The position numbers and the translations under genes are program-made. 64,000 nucleotides of DNA from Bradyrhizobium sp. Y36 (GTDB lineage: Bacteria > Pseudomonadota > Alphaproteobacteria > Rhizobiales > Xanthobacteraceae). Within the stretch, counting starts at the first letter, position 1. Each line of letters begins with the position of its first letter. The notes under the pieces were generated by a model, which worked only from the letters and a program-made list of their open reading frames with translations, did no database searches and had not been told where the DNA came from. The stretch is from NCBI RefSeq assembly GCF_002531575.1, contig NZ_NWTI01000026.1, positions 38,356-102,355 of the forward strand, written 5' to 3'. Positions 1 to 8,535 of this stretch are shown in pieces.

Positions 1-148
1 GCGTGCCATGGTGGTGATGGCCCATCGAATGGCCGTGGCCATGGCCATGACCATGGCCGCCCCCATGGCCGCCCTTGGCGAGTGCGGGGCCGGCAAAGGT
101 GAAGCCGGCCGCAATGACCAGCGACGCGGCGAGCGCAAGTTTCTTCAT
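1..148 (-). CDS. Small secreted His/Gly-rich protein, C-terminus cut by window edge
   Basis: An ATG at 148 is preceded by a good ribosome-binding site (GGAGG, 7 bases upstream). It opens a frame beginning MKKLALAASLVIAAGFTFAG, a standard Sec signal peptide ending near PALA. After that comes a run of Gly-His repeats (GGHGGGHGHGHG, then a four-His cluster). The frame is still open at base 1, so 49 codons are visible. A histidine-rich exported protein could bind metal ions, but that is inference. Function unknown. Confidence 0.7.
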   Translation of the reverse strand, partial: MKKLALAASLVIAAGFTFAGPALAKGGHGGGHGHGHGHGHSMGHHHHGT

Positions 149-306
149 GATGTCCTCCGTCAGGGCGAGCGCACTTGTCCGTTCAATGAACGAAGCGTGG
201 GCAGGTTGGTTCCCCGCGAATGTGAAAGCGTCATGACGCTCGCGCAGATGCATCATCGCGCGAGAGCTCAACGCGCGATGGAATAACCTCGAATCAATCC
301 TTGCGC

Positions 307-1896
307 TCAGTCTTCCGCCACGGCGTCGGCCCAGGGCTGGAAGATCTCGACCGCGCCGGAATTGACGTCGCCCTTGCGCATCACAACGCTGGGACAAGCG
401 AATTTTTGCGGCAGGGCCTGCACGCGGCTCTCTTCATAGTCGAAGCGTGTGGCCAGCGCCTTGCGCACGTCGGCCGGCAGGCGGGCGTCGCCGATCACCA
501 CCGCGCCCTCGCTGGCGTCGATGCGCGGCTGGTGGATGGCGGCGTCGAGGTCCATGCCGTAATCCATCGCGAAGGAAACGAGCTGCATCACCGACGGCAG
601 GATGCGGCGTCCGCCGGAGGCGCCGACGGCGAGGCGCTTGCCGTCCCTGGTCTCGGCGATGACAGGCGTGTAGTTGCAAAGGCAGCGCTTGCCGGGGGCC
701 AGCGAGTTGGTGGTGCCCGGCGTCGGGTCGAACCACATGATGCCGTTGTTCATGGTGATACCGGTATGCGGCGTCACATATCGCGAGCCGAAGGACGAGA
801 GCAGCGTCTGCGTCACGGCGGCGATGTTGCCGTGACGGTCGACCACCGAGAAATGCGTGGTGCAGGCCGGCGCCAGATATTCGGCGCCGAGCGAGCGCTT
901 GCCGTCGGCATCGCCCATGTCCTTGAGCCGCTCGCGGAAGGCCGCCTGCAAGGCGAGTGCATATTCGACATAGGCGCCGGCATCCGGCGCACCCGCGGGC
1001 GTCAAGCTCTGCTGCAACAGGCGTAGCGCATGCGCCATTGTCGGCCCCGCCGTGAGCTCCGGCGTCGCATACACCTTGCCCCCGCGATAGGGGATCGCCA
1101 GCGGCGCGCGCAGATGGGCGCGGAAGGCGGCGAGATCCTCCACCGACAACGAGCCGCCGTCGGCCTTGATGTCGGAGGCGATGCTCCTGGCGAGATCGCC
1201 CTGGTAGAAATCGCGGGGGCCGGCCTCGGCGAGATGCGACAGCGTCGCCTTGAGGGCGTCCTGCGGCAGCCGCGTCTCGGCCTTGACGCCCCAGGGCGCG
1301 GTCGGCGGCAGGCCGTCCTTCAGGTAGGCGGCCGCGCTTGCCGGATAGCGCCTGAGATCGGCGGCCGAGCCGGAGATCGTCACCGTCGTCCACCAATCGA
1401 CCAGCAGGCCTTCGCCGGCGAGCACGGCAGATGGTGCCACCAGATCCTTCCACGGCATCTTGGCGTAGCGGCGATGCGCCTCTTCCATTCCGGCGACGAC
1501 GCCGGGGACGGCGATCGAGCCGGGGCCATGGACGTTGCGGTCGTCCTTCACGCGCGGCCAGGGAAACAGGTCGGAGGCGGCGCCTCCGCCGCTGAGCGGA
1601 TAGTCGGCAGGGCGCAGGCTCTGCGGCGCGCACATGCCGTAGTCGATCACCTCAGTGCGATTTTCCTTGGCACGGTAGAGCACCATCGCGCCGCCGCCGC
1701 CGATACCGCTATTCCAGGGCTCCAGCACGTTCAGGGCAAACGTGGTCGCGACGATCGCGTCCACGCAGTCACCCCCCGCGGCCAGCACCTGCGCTCCGAC
1801 CTCGGCCGCCCGCCGCGACTGCGAGGCGACGATGCCGCCTTTGGATGTGACGGCGGGTTTGCGGACGGTTTGGTTGAGGCTGAACTGATGAGGCAT
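307..1896 (-). CDS. Gamma-glutamyltransferase family protein (Ntn hydrolase)
   Basis: The 529-residue protein has the gamma-glutamyltranspeptidase fold signature. An N-terminal block (AAEVGAQVLAAGGDCVDAIVA) is followed by the GIGGGGAMVLY loop. The motif CTTHFSVVDRHGNIAAVTQT contains the Thr (about residue 346) that, in this family, is the autocleavage site and catalytic nucleophile. Members hydrolyse or transfer gamma-glutamyl groups, for example from glutathione. No signal peptide is evident, unlike classic periplasmic GGT, so this may be one of the cytoplasmic GGT-like acylases. A TTG at 1956 would add 20 unconvincing residues, and the ATG at 1896 is preferred although its ribosome-binding site is weak. 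It diverges from the enoyl-CoA hydratase gene. Confidence 0.88.
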   Translation of the reverse strand: MPHQFSLNQTVRKPAVTSKGGIVASQSRRAAEVGAQVLAAGGDCVDAIVATTFALNVLEPWNSGIGGGGAMVLYRAKENRTEVIDYGMCAPQSLRPADYPLSGGGAASDLFPWPRVKDDRNVHGPGSIAVPGVVAGMEEAHRRYAKMPWKDLVAPSAVLAGEGLLVDWWTTVTISGSAADLRRYPASAAAYLKDGLPPTAPWGVKAETRLPQDALKATLSHLAEAGPRDFYQGDLARSIASDIKADGGSLSVEDLAAFRAHLRAPLAIPYRGGKVYATPELTAGPTMAHALRLLQQSLTPAGAPDAGAYVEYALALQAAFRERLKDMGDADGKRSLGAEYLAPACTTHFSVVDRHGNIAAVTQTLLSSFGSRYVTPHTGITMNNGIMWFDPTPGTTNSLAPGKRCLCNYTPVIAETRDGKRLAVGASGGRRILPSVMQLVSFAMDYGMDLDAAIHQPRIDASEGAVVIGDARLPADVRKALATRFDYEESRVQALPQKFACPSVVMRKGDVNSGAVEIFQPWADAVAED

Positions 1897-2019
1897 GATG
1901 TCGTCTTGATCTCTGGATTCAGTTGCGTCGTTGCAACCGAGGTTGAAGCTCCGCAATTGGCGAAGCCCGCGGACAATGGCACATTGCAGCCAGCGAGAAC
2001 ATCGAAAGGGAGACGCGGC

Positions 2020-2793
2020 ATGGCTGGTGTGAAACAGGCGCGGGATGGCGCGGTCGGGATCTTGACGCTCGACGAGCCGGCAAGCCTCAACGCGATGACG
2101 CCGGACCTGCTCGGCGCACTGGCTAGCGCCGTCGCCGCGATGAGCGCGGACGAGAATATCCGCGCGATGATCCTCACCGGCGCCGGGCGCGGATTTTGCT
2201 CAGGACAGAATTTGAAGGCATCGGACGCGCTCGGCGAGGATATCGCGGCCGGCGTGATGCGGTTCTACTGGCCGGCGTTCAAGGCATTGCGCGAGTGCCG
2301 CGTGCCCGTGGTCGTCGCCGTAAACGGGGTGGCTGCCGGCGGTGGTTTCAGTCTTGCCATGGCCGGCGACATGATCGTCGCGGCGCGGTCGGCGAGCTTC
2401 ATCCAGGTGTTCAGCCGCATCGCGCTGGTGCCGGATCTCGGCTCGACCTGGCTGTTGCCCAGGCTGATCGGCCGGCAGCGCGCGCTCGAGCTGATGCTGC
2501 TGAACGAGCCGCTGACGGCAGAACGCGCCCAGGAGATCGGCCTGGTGCGGCAGGTCGTCGACGATGCCAAGTTGATGGACGAGGCGCTCGCCCTGGCGCG
2601 GCGCCTGGCCGAAGGGCCGACGCGGGCTTTGGTGGCAACACGCCTGCTGGTCGAGGAGAGCGAGCACGCCACCTACGAGGCCCAGTTCCGCCGCGAGATC
2701 GAGCTCCAGGCGACCATTCGCAAGACCGCGGATGCCCTCGAGGGCCGCACCGCCTTCGTCGAGAAGCGCAAGGCGAAGTTTACGGGGACGTAA
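2020..2793 (+). CDS. Enoyl-CoA hydratase/isomerase family protein, PaaG-like
   Basis: A 257-residue crotonase-fold protein that acts on acyl-CoA thioesters. The oxyanion-hole segments are visible as GAGRGFCSGQNL (near residue 65) and VNGVAAGGGFSLAMAGD (near 105). The phrase LVPDLGSTWLLPRLIG near residue 135 is typical of the PaaG/enoyl-CoA hydratase branch. An AAAGGGAGA ribosome-binding site lies 6 bases before the ATG. The gene is transcribed divergently from the gamma-glutamyltransferase, with about 120 bases between them. The exact substrate cannot be read, and no phenylacetate genes are adjacent. Confidence 0.9.
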   Translation: MAGVKQARDGAVGILTLDEPASLNAMTPDLLGALASAVAAMSADENIRAMILTGAGRGFCSGQNLKASDALGEDIAAGVMRFYWPAFKALRECRVPVVVAVNGVAAGGGFSLAMAGDMIVAARSASFIQVFSRIALVPDLGSTWLLPRLIGRQRALELMLLNEPLTAERAQEIGLVRQVVDDAKLMDEALALARRLAEGPTRALVATRLLVEESEHATYEAQFRREIELQATIRKTADALEGRTAFVEKRKAKFTGT

Positions 2794-2805
2794 AGTTTTC
2801 CAAGC

Positions 2806-2889
2806 CGTCATGGCTGGGCTTGTCCCGGCCATCCACGTTCTCAGTTGCGGCCAGAAACGTGGATGCCCGGGACGAGCCCGGGCATGACG
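2806..2889. repeat. Palindromic intergenic repeat (REP/BIME-like)
   Basis: Two 34-base arms (2806-2839 and 2856-2889) are reverse complements with about 30 of 34 positions matching, and the spacer is 16 bases. The left arm starts CGTCATGGCTGGGCTTGTCC and the right arm ends GAGCCCGGGCATGACG. I recall this class of element from Bradyrhizobium intergenic regions. It begins 12 bases after the hydratase stop codon and could act as a transcript-end structure. Confidence 0.8.
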
Positions 2890-2921
2890 AGTGGAGCGAC
2901 CGTTGGAGATCTGCGAAGCGC

Positions 2922-3098
2922 TCAGAGCGAGCGGTTCAGCCGGCTGGCCTGATACTTGGCGCGCCATTTCGGGCCGGGCCCGCGCATGTAGTGAAGCTCG
3001 GGACGGTAGGGGTCACCTGCGACCCGGATCAGCGTCTGCCATTTGGCGGCGACGAAGCTCAGGGGCTGGCGGAAGAGGCTCAGTGAAGCGATCAACAT
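2922..3098 (-). CDS. Small conserved-type protein, 58 aa
   Basis: The frame MLIASLSLFRQPLSFVAAKW... ends ...YQASRLNRSL before a TGA. A GAGGTGATGCC ribosome-binding region lies just before the ATG at 3098. The start is 9 bases after the stop of the DUF6894-type gene, so the two probably form one transcript. The protein is basic with a short hydrophobic N-terminal part. No function recognised. Confidence 0.6.
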   Translation of the reverse strand: MLIASLSLFRQPLSFVAAKWQTLIRVAGDPYRPELHYMRGPGPKWRAKYQASRLNRSL

Positions 3099-3107
3099 GG
3101 CATCACC

Positions 3108-3341
3108 TCAATGCGGCTTGCCGAGCATGGCGGTGAAGGGAAGGTCGAAAATCTCTTCGCCGTCGTCGCCGCTGACATGGATCACCCAGTCGCGCCAGTC
3201 TTCGTTGCTCGGCGTCAGGATCATCGACCGCATGATCTGGGACGCACGGTCGCGGGCCTCGGTGAGGTTGGACACGGCGGCGCCGTAGCGGTCGATCAGC
3301 GTGCCCTCGGTGTTGGAGCAGTGAAAATAGACCTGGACCAT
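3108..3341 (-). CDS. DUF6894-type small protein, 77 aa
   Basis: The protein begins MVQVYFHCSNTEGTLIDRYG and continues with VSNLTEARDRASQIMRSMI. This matches the pattern of the short Rhizobiales DUF6894 family (Y-F-H motif, then D-x-x-G, then a helix starting E/D-A-R). GGAGACGCAC precedes the ATG. A frame extension upstream to 3386 looks artificial. The family has no assigned biochemical function. It heads a probable two-gene unit with the 58-aa gene. Confidence 0.8.
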   Translation of the reverse strand: MVQVYFHCSNTEGTLIDRYGAAVSNLTEARDRASQIMRSMILTPSNEDWRDWVIHVSGDDGEEIFDLPFTAMLGKPH

Positions 3342-3548
3342 GTGCGTCTCCTGTCGGGAGCAACTGGGATGGCAAAGCGATACCACCCGAAGCCTTCGCG
3401 AAACATTCGGGTCGAACCCGGTAAGGGAATGTACGGATATTGGTCGGCACGAAGATCGTTACAGGTTTAATCACAGGCGAGTGATGTTCAGCTGGACGGC
3501 GTTTTCCCGGCATGGAACAGCTTTTTGCGGGAAATCCGGGAGGCCGCT

Positions 3549-5645
3549 GTGAGCTACTTCACATCTGGGCGCGAACGCCGAAGGCTGTGCGCATGTGCGG
3601 GCGTCCTGGTGTCGGTCTTGGCGTCGGTTTTGGCGGTCGTGCTCGGGCTCGTTTCGGCGGCGTCATCGGAGCTGCTTCGCCGGAGCGGCTATGCGATCGG
3701 CGGGGAGACCTGCGGCAGCGGGGATCTCGTTTTTCCCCGGATCCAGATCGACATGAAGGCCGGATTTTGCGCCGGGCTCGTCGCCAGCGAGGCTGATCGC
3801 CTCAAGTTTCCGCGCGCGATCGTCCAGGTGCCGGGGCGCGACCTGTTCGTGGTGGCCGACATGGGCGGCTGGGGCCACGCCGACGGACGGTTGCTGCTGC
3901 TCGATCCGCGCGCGCCCGAGGGCGGTCGGCTCAAGGAGCTCCTGGCGGGGGTCGAATATCCGTTCGGTCTCGCGATCGGTCCGGACAGGAAGCTCTACGC
4001 TTCGACCGCCGAGACGATCTTCCGGTTCGATCCGCTCGCCGACAATCCGCGCGGCACGGTCGAGACCATCATCCGTCACATGCCCGGCCGCCGGATCACG
4101 CTGCCCGACGGCACCGGGGTCGAGGAGAGCGCGCATCCGCTCAAGGCATTCGTCTTCGACAGGAACGGGCGGCTGTTCGTCAATGTCGGCTCGCACAGCG
4201 ACGACTGCATCACGCCGGCGCCGATCACGAAGCCTTGCGCGGCCGCCGAGGGCGCGTCCGCCATGGCATCGATCTGGCTGTTCACGCCGCCCGCGAGCGG
4301 CGTCTTCCCGGCGCTGACACCGAAGGATCCCGATCCGCCGCACGTCGTCTATGCGCGGGGCTTGCGCAACTCGATGGCCCTGGTGCTGCATCCGAATTTT
4401 CCCGATGCCGGCTACGCCTTCCTGCAGGGCGAGAACAGCCGTGACTTGCCGGACATTTTCAAGCCGAACGAGGAGATCAACGCGATCGAGCAGGGCAGGC
4501 ATTACGGCTGGCCCTATTGCTACGATCTGTCGACGCCGAGCCCCGAATTCAGGACCGTGCTGCAAAGCGGGGTCTACAAGTCGCTCTGCACGGCCAGCGC
4601 GCTCTACAAGGCGCCGCTCACGCTGATGCCGCCGCACGGTGCGCCGCTGGGGATGCTGTATTATCGCGGCGGCAAATTTCCGGAGCTGGAGGGCAAGCTG
4701 CTGGTCGGCCTGCACGGCTATCGTCCGACCGGCAGCCGCCTGCTGGTCTACGACGTCGATGACCACGGCTTCCCCAGGCCTGTTGCGGCACCGGTGCGCT
4801 ATCGCGTCAGCTGCGCGGCGGAGCCGTCGCGAAGCTTTCAGACCGACGCCGGCGAGGTGGCGGCTGCACCGTTCGACGAGCTGATCGCAGGCTGGCACCG
4901 CGTCAACGGCGCGCGGCCGCAAGGTGCGCCGGTCGGCATGACGGTCGCGGAGGACGGCGCGATCTGGCTGGTCGAGGACAAGAACCAGACCGTGATCCGC
5001 ATCGATCGTGCCGCGGGCGATCCGCCGCCGCCGCTGCCCTGCGACATGCGCAGCCAGGCGATGATCGACCAGCTCATGGCCTTCGTCGCCAGGGATGCGC
5101 AGAACAACGCCCGGCTGACCACGCTGCGCAAAGGCCTCGTCGAGAAGCACTGCGTCGGCTGCCATTCCGATTTCGGTTTGAAGCCAGGCCAGTCGGAGAC
5201 GGAGAAGGACGTGGCGGTGCTCCGCTTCATGCTCGCGCAGGACGGCTGGATCTATCCGGGCGATCCCTTCTCCGGCAAGCTGCGCACCCGCCTGCGCGGC
5301 ATCGGTGCCGAGAAGCTGATGCCGCCGGGCGGCGAGAGCCTGCCGAAGACCGAGCCGGGCTACACGCGCCTGCTCGACACCATGGATCTGCTCGTTGCGA
5401 AAATGGTGCCGGGCACGCGGATGCGGATCAAGTCCGGTCCGCCGCAGCGCAAGTTCTTTGGCAGAACCAGCAAGGAATGCGGCGAAATACCGGCCGCAAA
5501 GGTCGTTGTCGTGACACAAAGGAGCGCTGTAGACAAACCCGGCTTCAGCCGATTCTTCCGGCCGGCGGATCCCTATCTGAATGGCGAGTGCACCGACGAC
5601 GATGGCTATTACATCCGGCAGGAATTTCTGGTGCCTGTGCAGTAG
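3549..5645 (+). CDS. Secreted beta-propeller dehydrogenase-like protein with C-terminal c-type haem site
   Basis: The 698-residue protein begins with a basic N-terminus and a hydrophobic segment (LVSVLASVLAVVLGLVSAA) that should act as a signal or anchor. Residues of roughly 60-480 resemble the glucose/sorbosone dehydrogenase propeller (FPRAIVQVPGRDLFVVADMGG, ARGLRNSMALVLHP, GRHYGWPYCYD). A c-type haem attachment motif, CVGCH, sits at about residues 535-539, and a later MPPGG could supply the axial Met. This suggests a periplasmic sugar or polyol oxidase passing electrons to its own cytochrome; the substrate is unknown. The GTG at 3549 has GGGAGG 5 bases upstream and is preferred over a TTG at 3525. 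It overlaps the next gene. Confidence 0.82.
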   Translation: MSYFTSGRERRRLCACAGVLVSVLASVLAVVLGLVSAASSELLRRSGYAIGGETCGSGDLVFPRIQIDMKAGFCAGLVASEADRLKFPRAIVQVPGRDLFVVADMGGWGHADGRLLLLDPRAPEGGRLKELLAGVEYPFGLAIGPDRKLYASTAETIFRFDPLADNPRGTVETIIRHMPGRRITLPDGTGVEESAHPLKAFVFDRNGRLFVNVGSHSDDCITPAPITKPCAAAEGASAMASIWLFTPPASGVFPALTPKDPDPPHVVYARGLRNSMALVLHPNFPDAGYAFLQGENSRDLPDIFKPNEEINAIEQGRHYGWPYCYDLSTPSPEFRTVLQSGVYKSLCTASALYKAPLTLMPPHGAPLGMLYYRGGKFPELEGKLLVGLHGYRPTGSRLLVYDVDDHGFPRPVAAPVRYRVSCAAEPSRSFQTDAGEVAAAPFDELIAGWHRVNGARPQGAPVGMTVAEDGAIWLVEDKNQTVIRIDRAAGDPPPPLPCDMRSQAMIDQLMAFVARDAQNNARLTTLRKGLVEKHCVGCHSDFGLKPGQSETEKDVAVLRFMLAQDGWIYPGDPFSGKLRTRLRGIGAEKLMPPGGESLPKTEPGYTRLLDTMDLLVAKMVPGTRMRIKSGPPQRKFFGRTSKECGEIPAAKVVVVTQRSAVDKPGFSRFFRPADPYLNGECTDDDGYYIRQEFLVPVQ

Positions 5646-6540
5646 CATCCTGCTCGTCGCGACGCCGCTGGCCGCTGCCGAAACCAAGCTGTTCGACAGT
5701 GTGCAGGTGACGCCCGCAAGCGAATATACCTTCGGCATCGAAGGGCCCGCCGCCGATCTCGACGGCAATCTGTTCGTCGTCAATCTCGGCAAGCCCGGCA
5801 CCATCGGCAAACTGCCCGCCGGCGGCGCCGCCTCGGAGCTGTTCACGACCCTGCCCGAGGGCAGTGTCGGCAATGCCATCCGCTTCGATCGGAGCGGCAC
5901 CATGTTCGTCGCCGACTACAAGAAGCACAACATCCTCGCGATTGCGAAGGGATCGACCGAGCCGTCCATCTGGTTTCACTCCGACGAGATGAACCAGCCC
6001 AACGACATCACGATCGGCCGCGACGGTACGATCTACGCGAGCGATCCGAACTGGAAGGGCAGGGAAGGCCACATCTGGCGGATTGCCAAAGCCGCCGACG
6101 GCACGGTGCAAGGGCAGGTGATGGCGTCGCCGCGCGCGATGGGCACCACCAACGGAATCGATCTCAGCCCTGACGGCAAGACGCTCTATGTCGGGGAATC
6201 CAGCAGCGGCCAGATCTGGTCCTATGCGATCAACGGCAACGAGCTGACGGGCGCAAAGCTGGTCAAGGCATTCCAGCCCGACACCATCGACGGGCTGCGC
6301 ACCGACGTGGCCGGCCGCCTCTACGTCGCGCGCATCCTCAAGGGCACGGTTGCGCTGATGAAGCCCAATGGCGCGGTCGAGCGCGAGATCGCGCTGAAGG
6401 CCAAGGAGCCGACCAACCTCGCCTTCGGCGGCAGCGACGGCAAGACCGTCTTCGTCACCCAGCGCCAGGGCGGCTTCATCGAGTCCTTCCGCACCGACCA
6501 GCCGGGTCGCGAGCACTGCCTCCAGCGCGGGCGCTGCTGA
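5602..6540 (+). CDS. Secreted SMP-30/gluconolactonase-like beta-propeller protein
   Basis: Starting at the ATG at 5602, the protein has a signal peptide (NFWCLCSSILLVATPLAAA). A propeller follows, with repeated blades of the D-x-x-G-N-L-F/Y-V type (ADLDGNLFVVNLG, RFDRSGTMFVADY, IGRDGTIYASDPN, DLSPDGKTLYVGES). This is the SMP-30/gluconolactonase/LRE family, many of which hydrolyse sugar lactones. It overlaps the end of the haem dehydrogenase gene by 44 bases, or 65 if the ATG at 5581 is used. That fits coupled production: oxidation of a sugar to a lactone, then lactone hydrolysis, both in the periplasm. The pairing is inference. Confidence 0.82.
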   Translation: MAITSGRNFWCLCSSILLVATPLAAAETKLFDSVQVTPASEYTFGIEGPAADLDGNLFVVNLGKPGTIGKLPAGGAASELFTTLPEGSVGNAIRFDRSGTMFVADYKKHNILAIAKGSTEPSIWFHSDEMNQPNDITIGRDGTIYASDPNWKGREGHIWRIAKAADGTVQGQVMASPRAMGTTNGIDLSPDGKTLYVGESSSGQIWSYAINGNELTGAKLVKAFQPDTIDGLRTDVAGRLYVARILKGTVALMKPNGAVEREIALKAKEPTNLAFGGSDGKTVFVTQRQGGFIESFRTDQPGREHCLQRGRC

Positions 6541-6662
6541 GCTCCGGTCTGCTTCAGGCGCAGGGCAGTCGAGACGGCATTCTTCTTGCTTGCATCTGGC
6601 CGCCGCAGCCATCAAGACATCTGTGGCAACGCCTCAAAAGCATGCGAGCATGGAGTGTTTGA

Positions 6663-7688
6663 GTGAAAGCCGTCCACACCGAACTGCACCGCAGCCACGA
6701 TCCGCAATTCTTCCTGGTTCGCGGCGTCGTCAAGCGCACCACCGAGCAGCCGGAGCGCGCCGACCGGCTGCTCAAGGGGCTGAAGGACGGCAAGCACCAG
6801 CTGGTCGAGCCGACCACGTTCGGACAGGGACCTCGCGCGCGCATTCACAGCCCGGAATATCTGTCGTTCCTGAGCGAGGCCTGGGATGCCTGGACGGCGC
6901 TCGGTGATTCCGGCCCGGAGATGATCGGCAACATCCACCCGGTGCGGCATGCCGCGACCTATCCGACCCACATCGTCGGCAAGCTCGGCTGGCACACCGC
7001 CGACACCGCAGCGCCGATCGGTCCGGGCACCTGGGCTGCGGCCTGTGCCGCGACGGACGTCGCGGTCACCGCCGCGCAGATGGTGATGGACGGTGAGGAC
7101 GCGGTCTATGCGCTCTGTCGTCCGCCCGGTCATCACGCCTATCGCGACATGGCCGGCGGCTTCTGCTTCCTCAACAACAGCGCGATTGCCGCGGCGCATC
7201 TGCGGCAGAAGCACGAGCGCGTCGTCATCCTCGACGTCGACGTCCATCACGGCAACGGCACGCAAGGCATCTTCTACGCCCGGCCCGACGTTTTCACGAT
7301 CTCGATCCATGCCGATCCCGTCGCGTATTATCCCTATGTGTGGGGCTATGCGCATGAGCGCGGCGAAGGACCGGGCCTCGGCGCCAATCTCAACATTCCC
7401 CTTGCCATCGGTACCGGCGATGACGGCTACATGCAGGCGATGGATGTCGCGCGCAGGGCGATCGAATCCTTCGCGCCCGGCGCGCTCGTGATCGCGCTCG
7501 GGCTCGATGCCTCCGAGCACGATCCGCTGAAGGGCCTTGCCGTCACCACGCCCGGCTTCCGCCGCATCGGCCAGGCCATCGCCAGGCTGGATCTGCCGAC
7601 CGTGCTCGTGCAGGAGGGCGGCTATCTCTCGGATATTCTGGGCGCCAACCTGACCTCGGTGCTGGCAGGGTTTGAAGAGGCGAGGTGA
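6663..7688 (+). CDS. Acetylpolyamine amidohydrolase / class II histone deacetylase-like enzyme
   Basis: The 341-residue protein matches bacterial acetylpolyamine amidohydrolases in length and in motifs. These are PPGHHA (catalytic His pair at about 157-158), GGFCFLNNSAIAA, LDVDVHHGNGTQ (zinc ligands Asp193 and His195), GLDASEHDPL (third ligand, about Asp282) and QEGGY near the end. It should remove acetyl groups from polyamines or related amines in the cytoplasm using zinc. The start is a GTG at 6663 with GGAG upstream. It stands alone, followed by a convergent phosphopantetheinyl transferase. Confidence 0.9.
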   Translation: MKAVHTELHRSHDPQFFLVRGVVKRTTEQPERADRLLKGLKDGKHQLVEPTTFGQGPRARIHSPEYLSFLSEAWDAWTALGDSGPEMIGNIHPVRHAATYPTHIVGKLGWHTADTAAPIGPGTWAAACAATDVAVTAAQMVMDGEDAVYALCRPPGHHAYRDMAGGFCFLNNSAIAAAHLRQKHERVVILDVDVHHGNGTQGIFYARPDVFTISIHADPVAYYPYVWGYAHERGEGPGLGANLNIPLAIGTGDDGYMQAMDVARRAIESFAPGALVIALGLDASEHDPLKGLAVTTPGFRRIGQAIARLDLPTVLVQEGGYLSDILGANLTSVLAGFEEAR

Positions 7689-7803
7689 GGTTCGCTTCTC
7701 CCCGCAAGCGGCAAGAGGGAGAAGTAAACATTCCGCCTGACGCGAGAGCCTCGCAGACGCGGTGCGTCTCCGTGCCGCCGGAAAGACGCGGCCGCGAGGA
7801 GCG

Positions 7804-8535
7804 TCACTCCGCCGCTTGCTGCAACGGCCAGGCGTTGCGGCTGATGGGGAGGCCGCCGTTCGCGCGAGAGCCGTCGGCGATGGCGAGGCGATGCGAGGGC
7901 GACGGCGAGCACAGCGAGAAGCGCCAGCCGTCGGGATCGTCGGCGATGTCGGGCTTGAAGCTGATCTCGATGGCCTCGCGCGACACCTGCATCGCAAAGG
8001 CGTCGAGCGGCAGATTGAGCCCAAAGCCTCTCGCCTTCAGATAGGCCTCCTTGAGCGTCCAGTAGTCGAAGAAGCGCTCGGTGGCAGCCGGCTCGGGCAG
8101 TCCGCGCAGCGTTTCGACCTCCTCCGGCGCAAAGAAGCGAAGCGCGGTGGACAACGGCGCCACCCGTCGCGACACGGTTTCGACGTCGATGCCGACGGTC
8201 TCGTGCCGCGACACGACGCAGGCGACGCAGCCGTCGGCGTGAGACAGGCTGAAGTGCAGCGCGGTTGAGGTCTCGGGCGCTGCGACGAACGGCCGCCCGT
8301 AGCGGCCGGCTCCAAAGGACCAGTCGGACGGCGCGACGTTGGGGGCGACCTGCGACAGCGCCAGACGCAGCATGGCGTGCGCGAAAGTATACTGCCGCCG
8401 ATGTCGCTCGAACATGAAACGGTCGGCTCGGACCCGTTCGTCGACCGAGAGCAGCCGCCGGCACGCTTCGACCGTGCCCGGCGCGTCAATGGACTGGATC
8501 AGTCCGACAAAGAGTTCAATTCTGTCGTTCGGCAT
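7804..8535 (-). CDS. 4'-phosphopantetheinyl transferase superfamily protein
   Basis: A 243-residue Sfp-type transferase, which loads the phosphopantetheine arm of CoA onto carrier proteins. The magnesium and CoA motifs are present: HFSLSHADGCVACVVS, VGIDVET (residues 114-120) and FFDYWTLKEAYLKARGFGL (about 155-173, the W-x-x-K-E-A-x-x-K-A-x-G signature). The length suits the Sfp/Gsp class that serves polyketide or non-ribosomal peptide carriers, yet no such synthase is in this window. The start MPNDRIELF at 8535 fits the family; an ATG at 8622 would add 29 doubtful residues. Confidence 0.88.
   Translation of the reverse strand: MPNDRIELFVGLIQSIDAPGTVEACRRLLSVDERVRADRFMFERHRRQYTFAHAMLRLALSQVAPNVAPSDWSFGAGRYGRPFVAAPETSTALHFSLSHADGCVACVVSRHETVGIDVETVSRRVAPLSTALRFFAPEEVETLRGLPEPAATERFFDYWTLKEAYLKARGFGLNLPLDAFAMQVSREAIEISFKPDIADDPDGWRFSLCSPSPSHRLAIADGSRANGGLPISRNAWPLQQAAE

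Noticed and set aside
3663..5903. 746-codon open frame on the minus strand
   Set aside because: Fully antisense to the haem dehydrogenase and SMP-30 genes; composition is Arg/Ala/Asp/His-rich with no domain pattern. Such frames arise from high GC codon bias.
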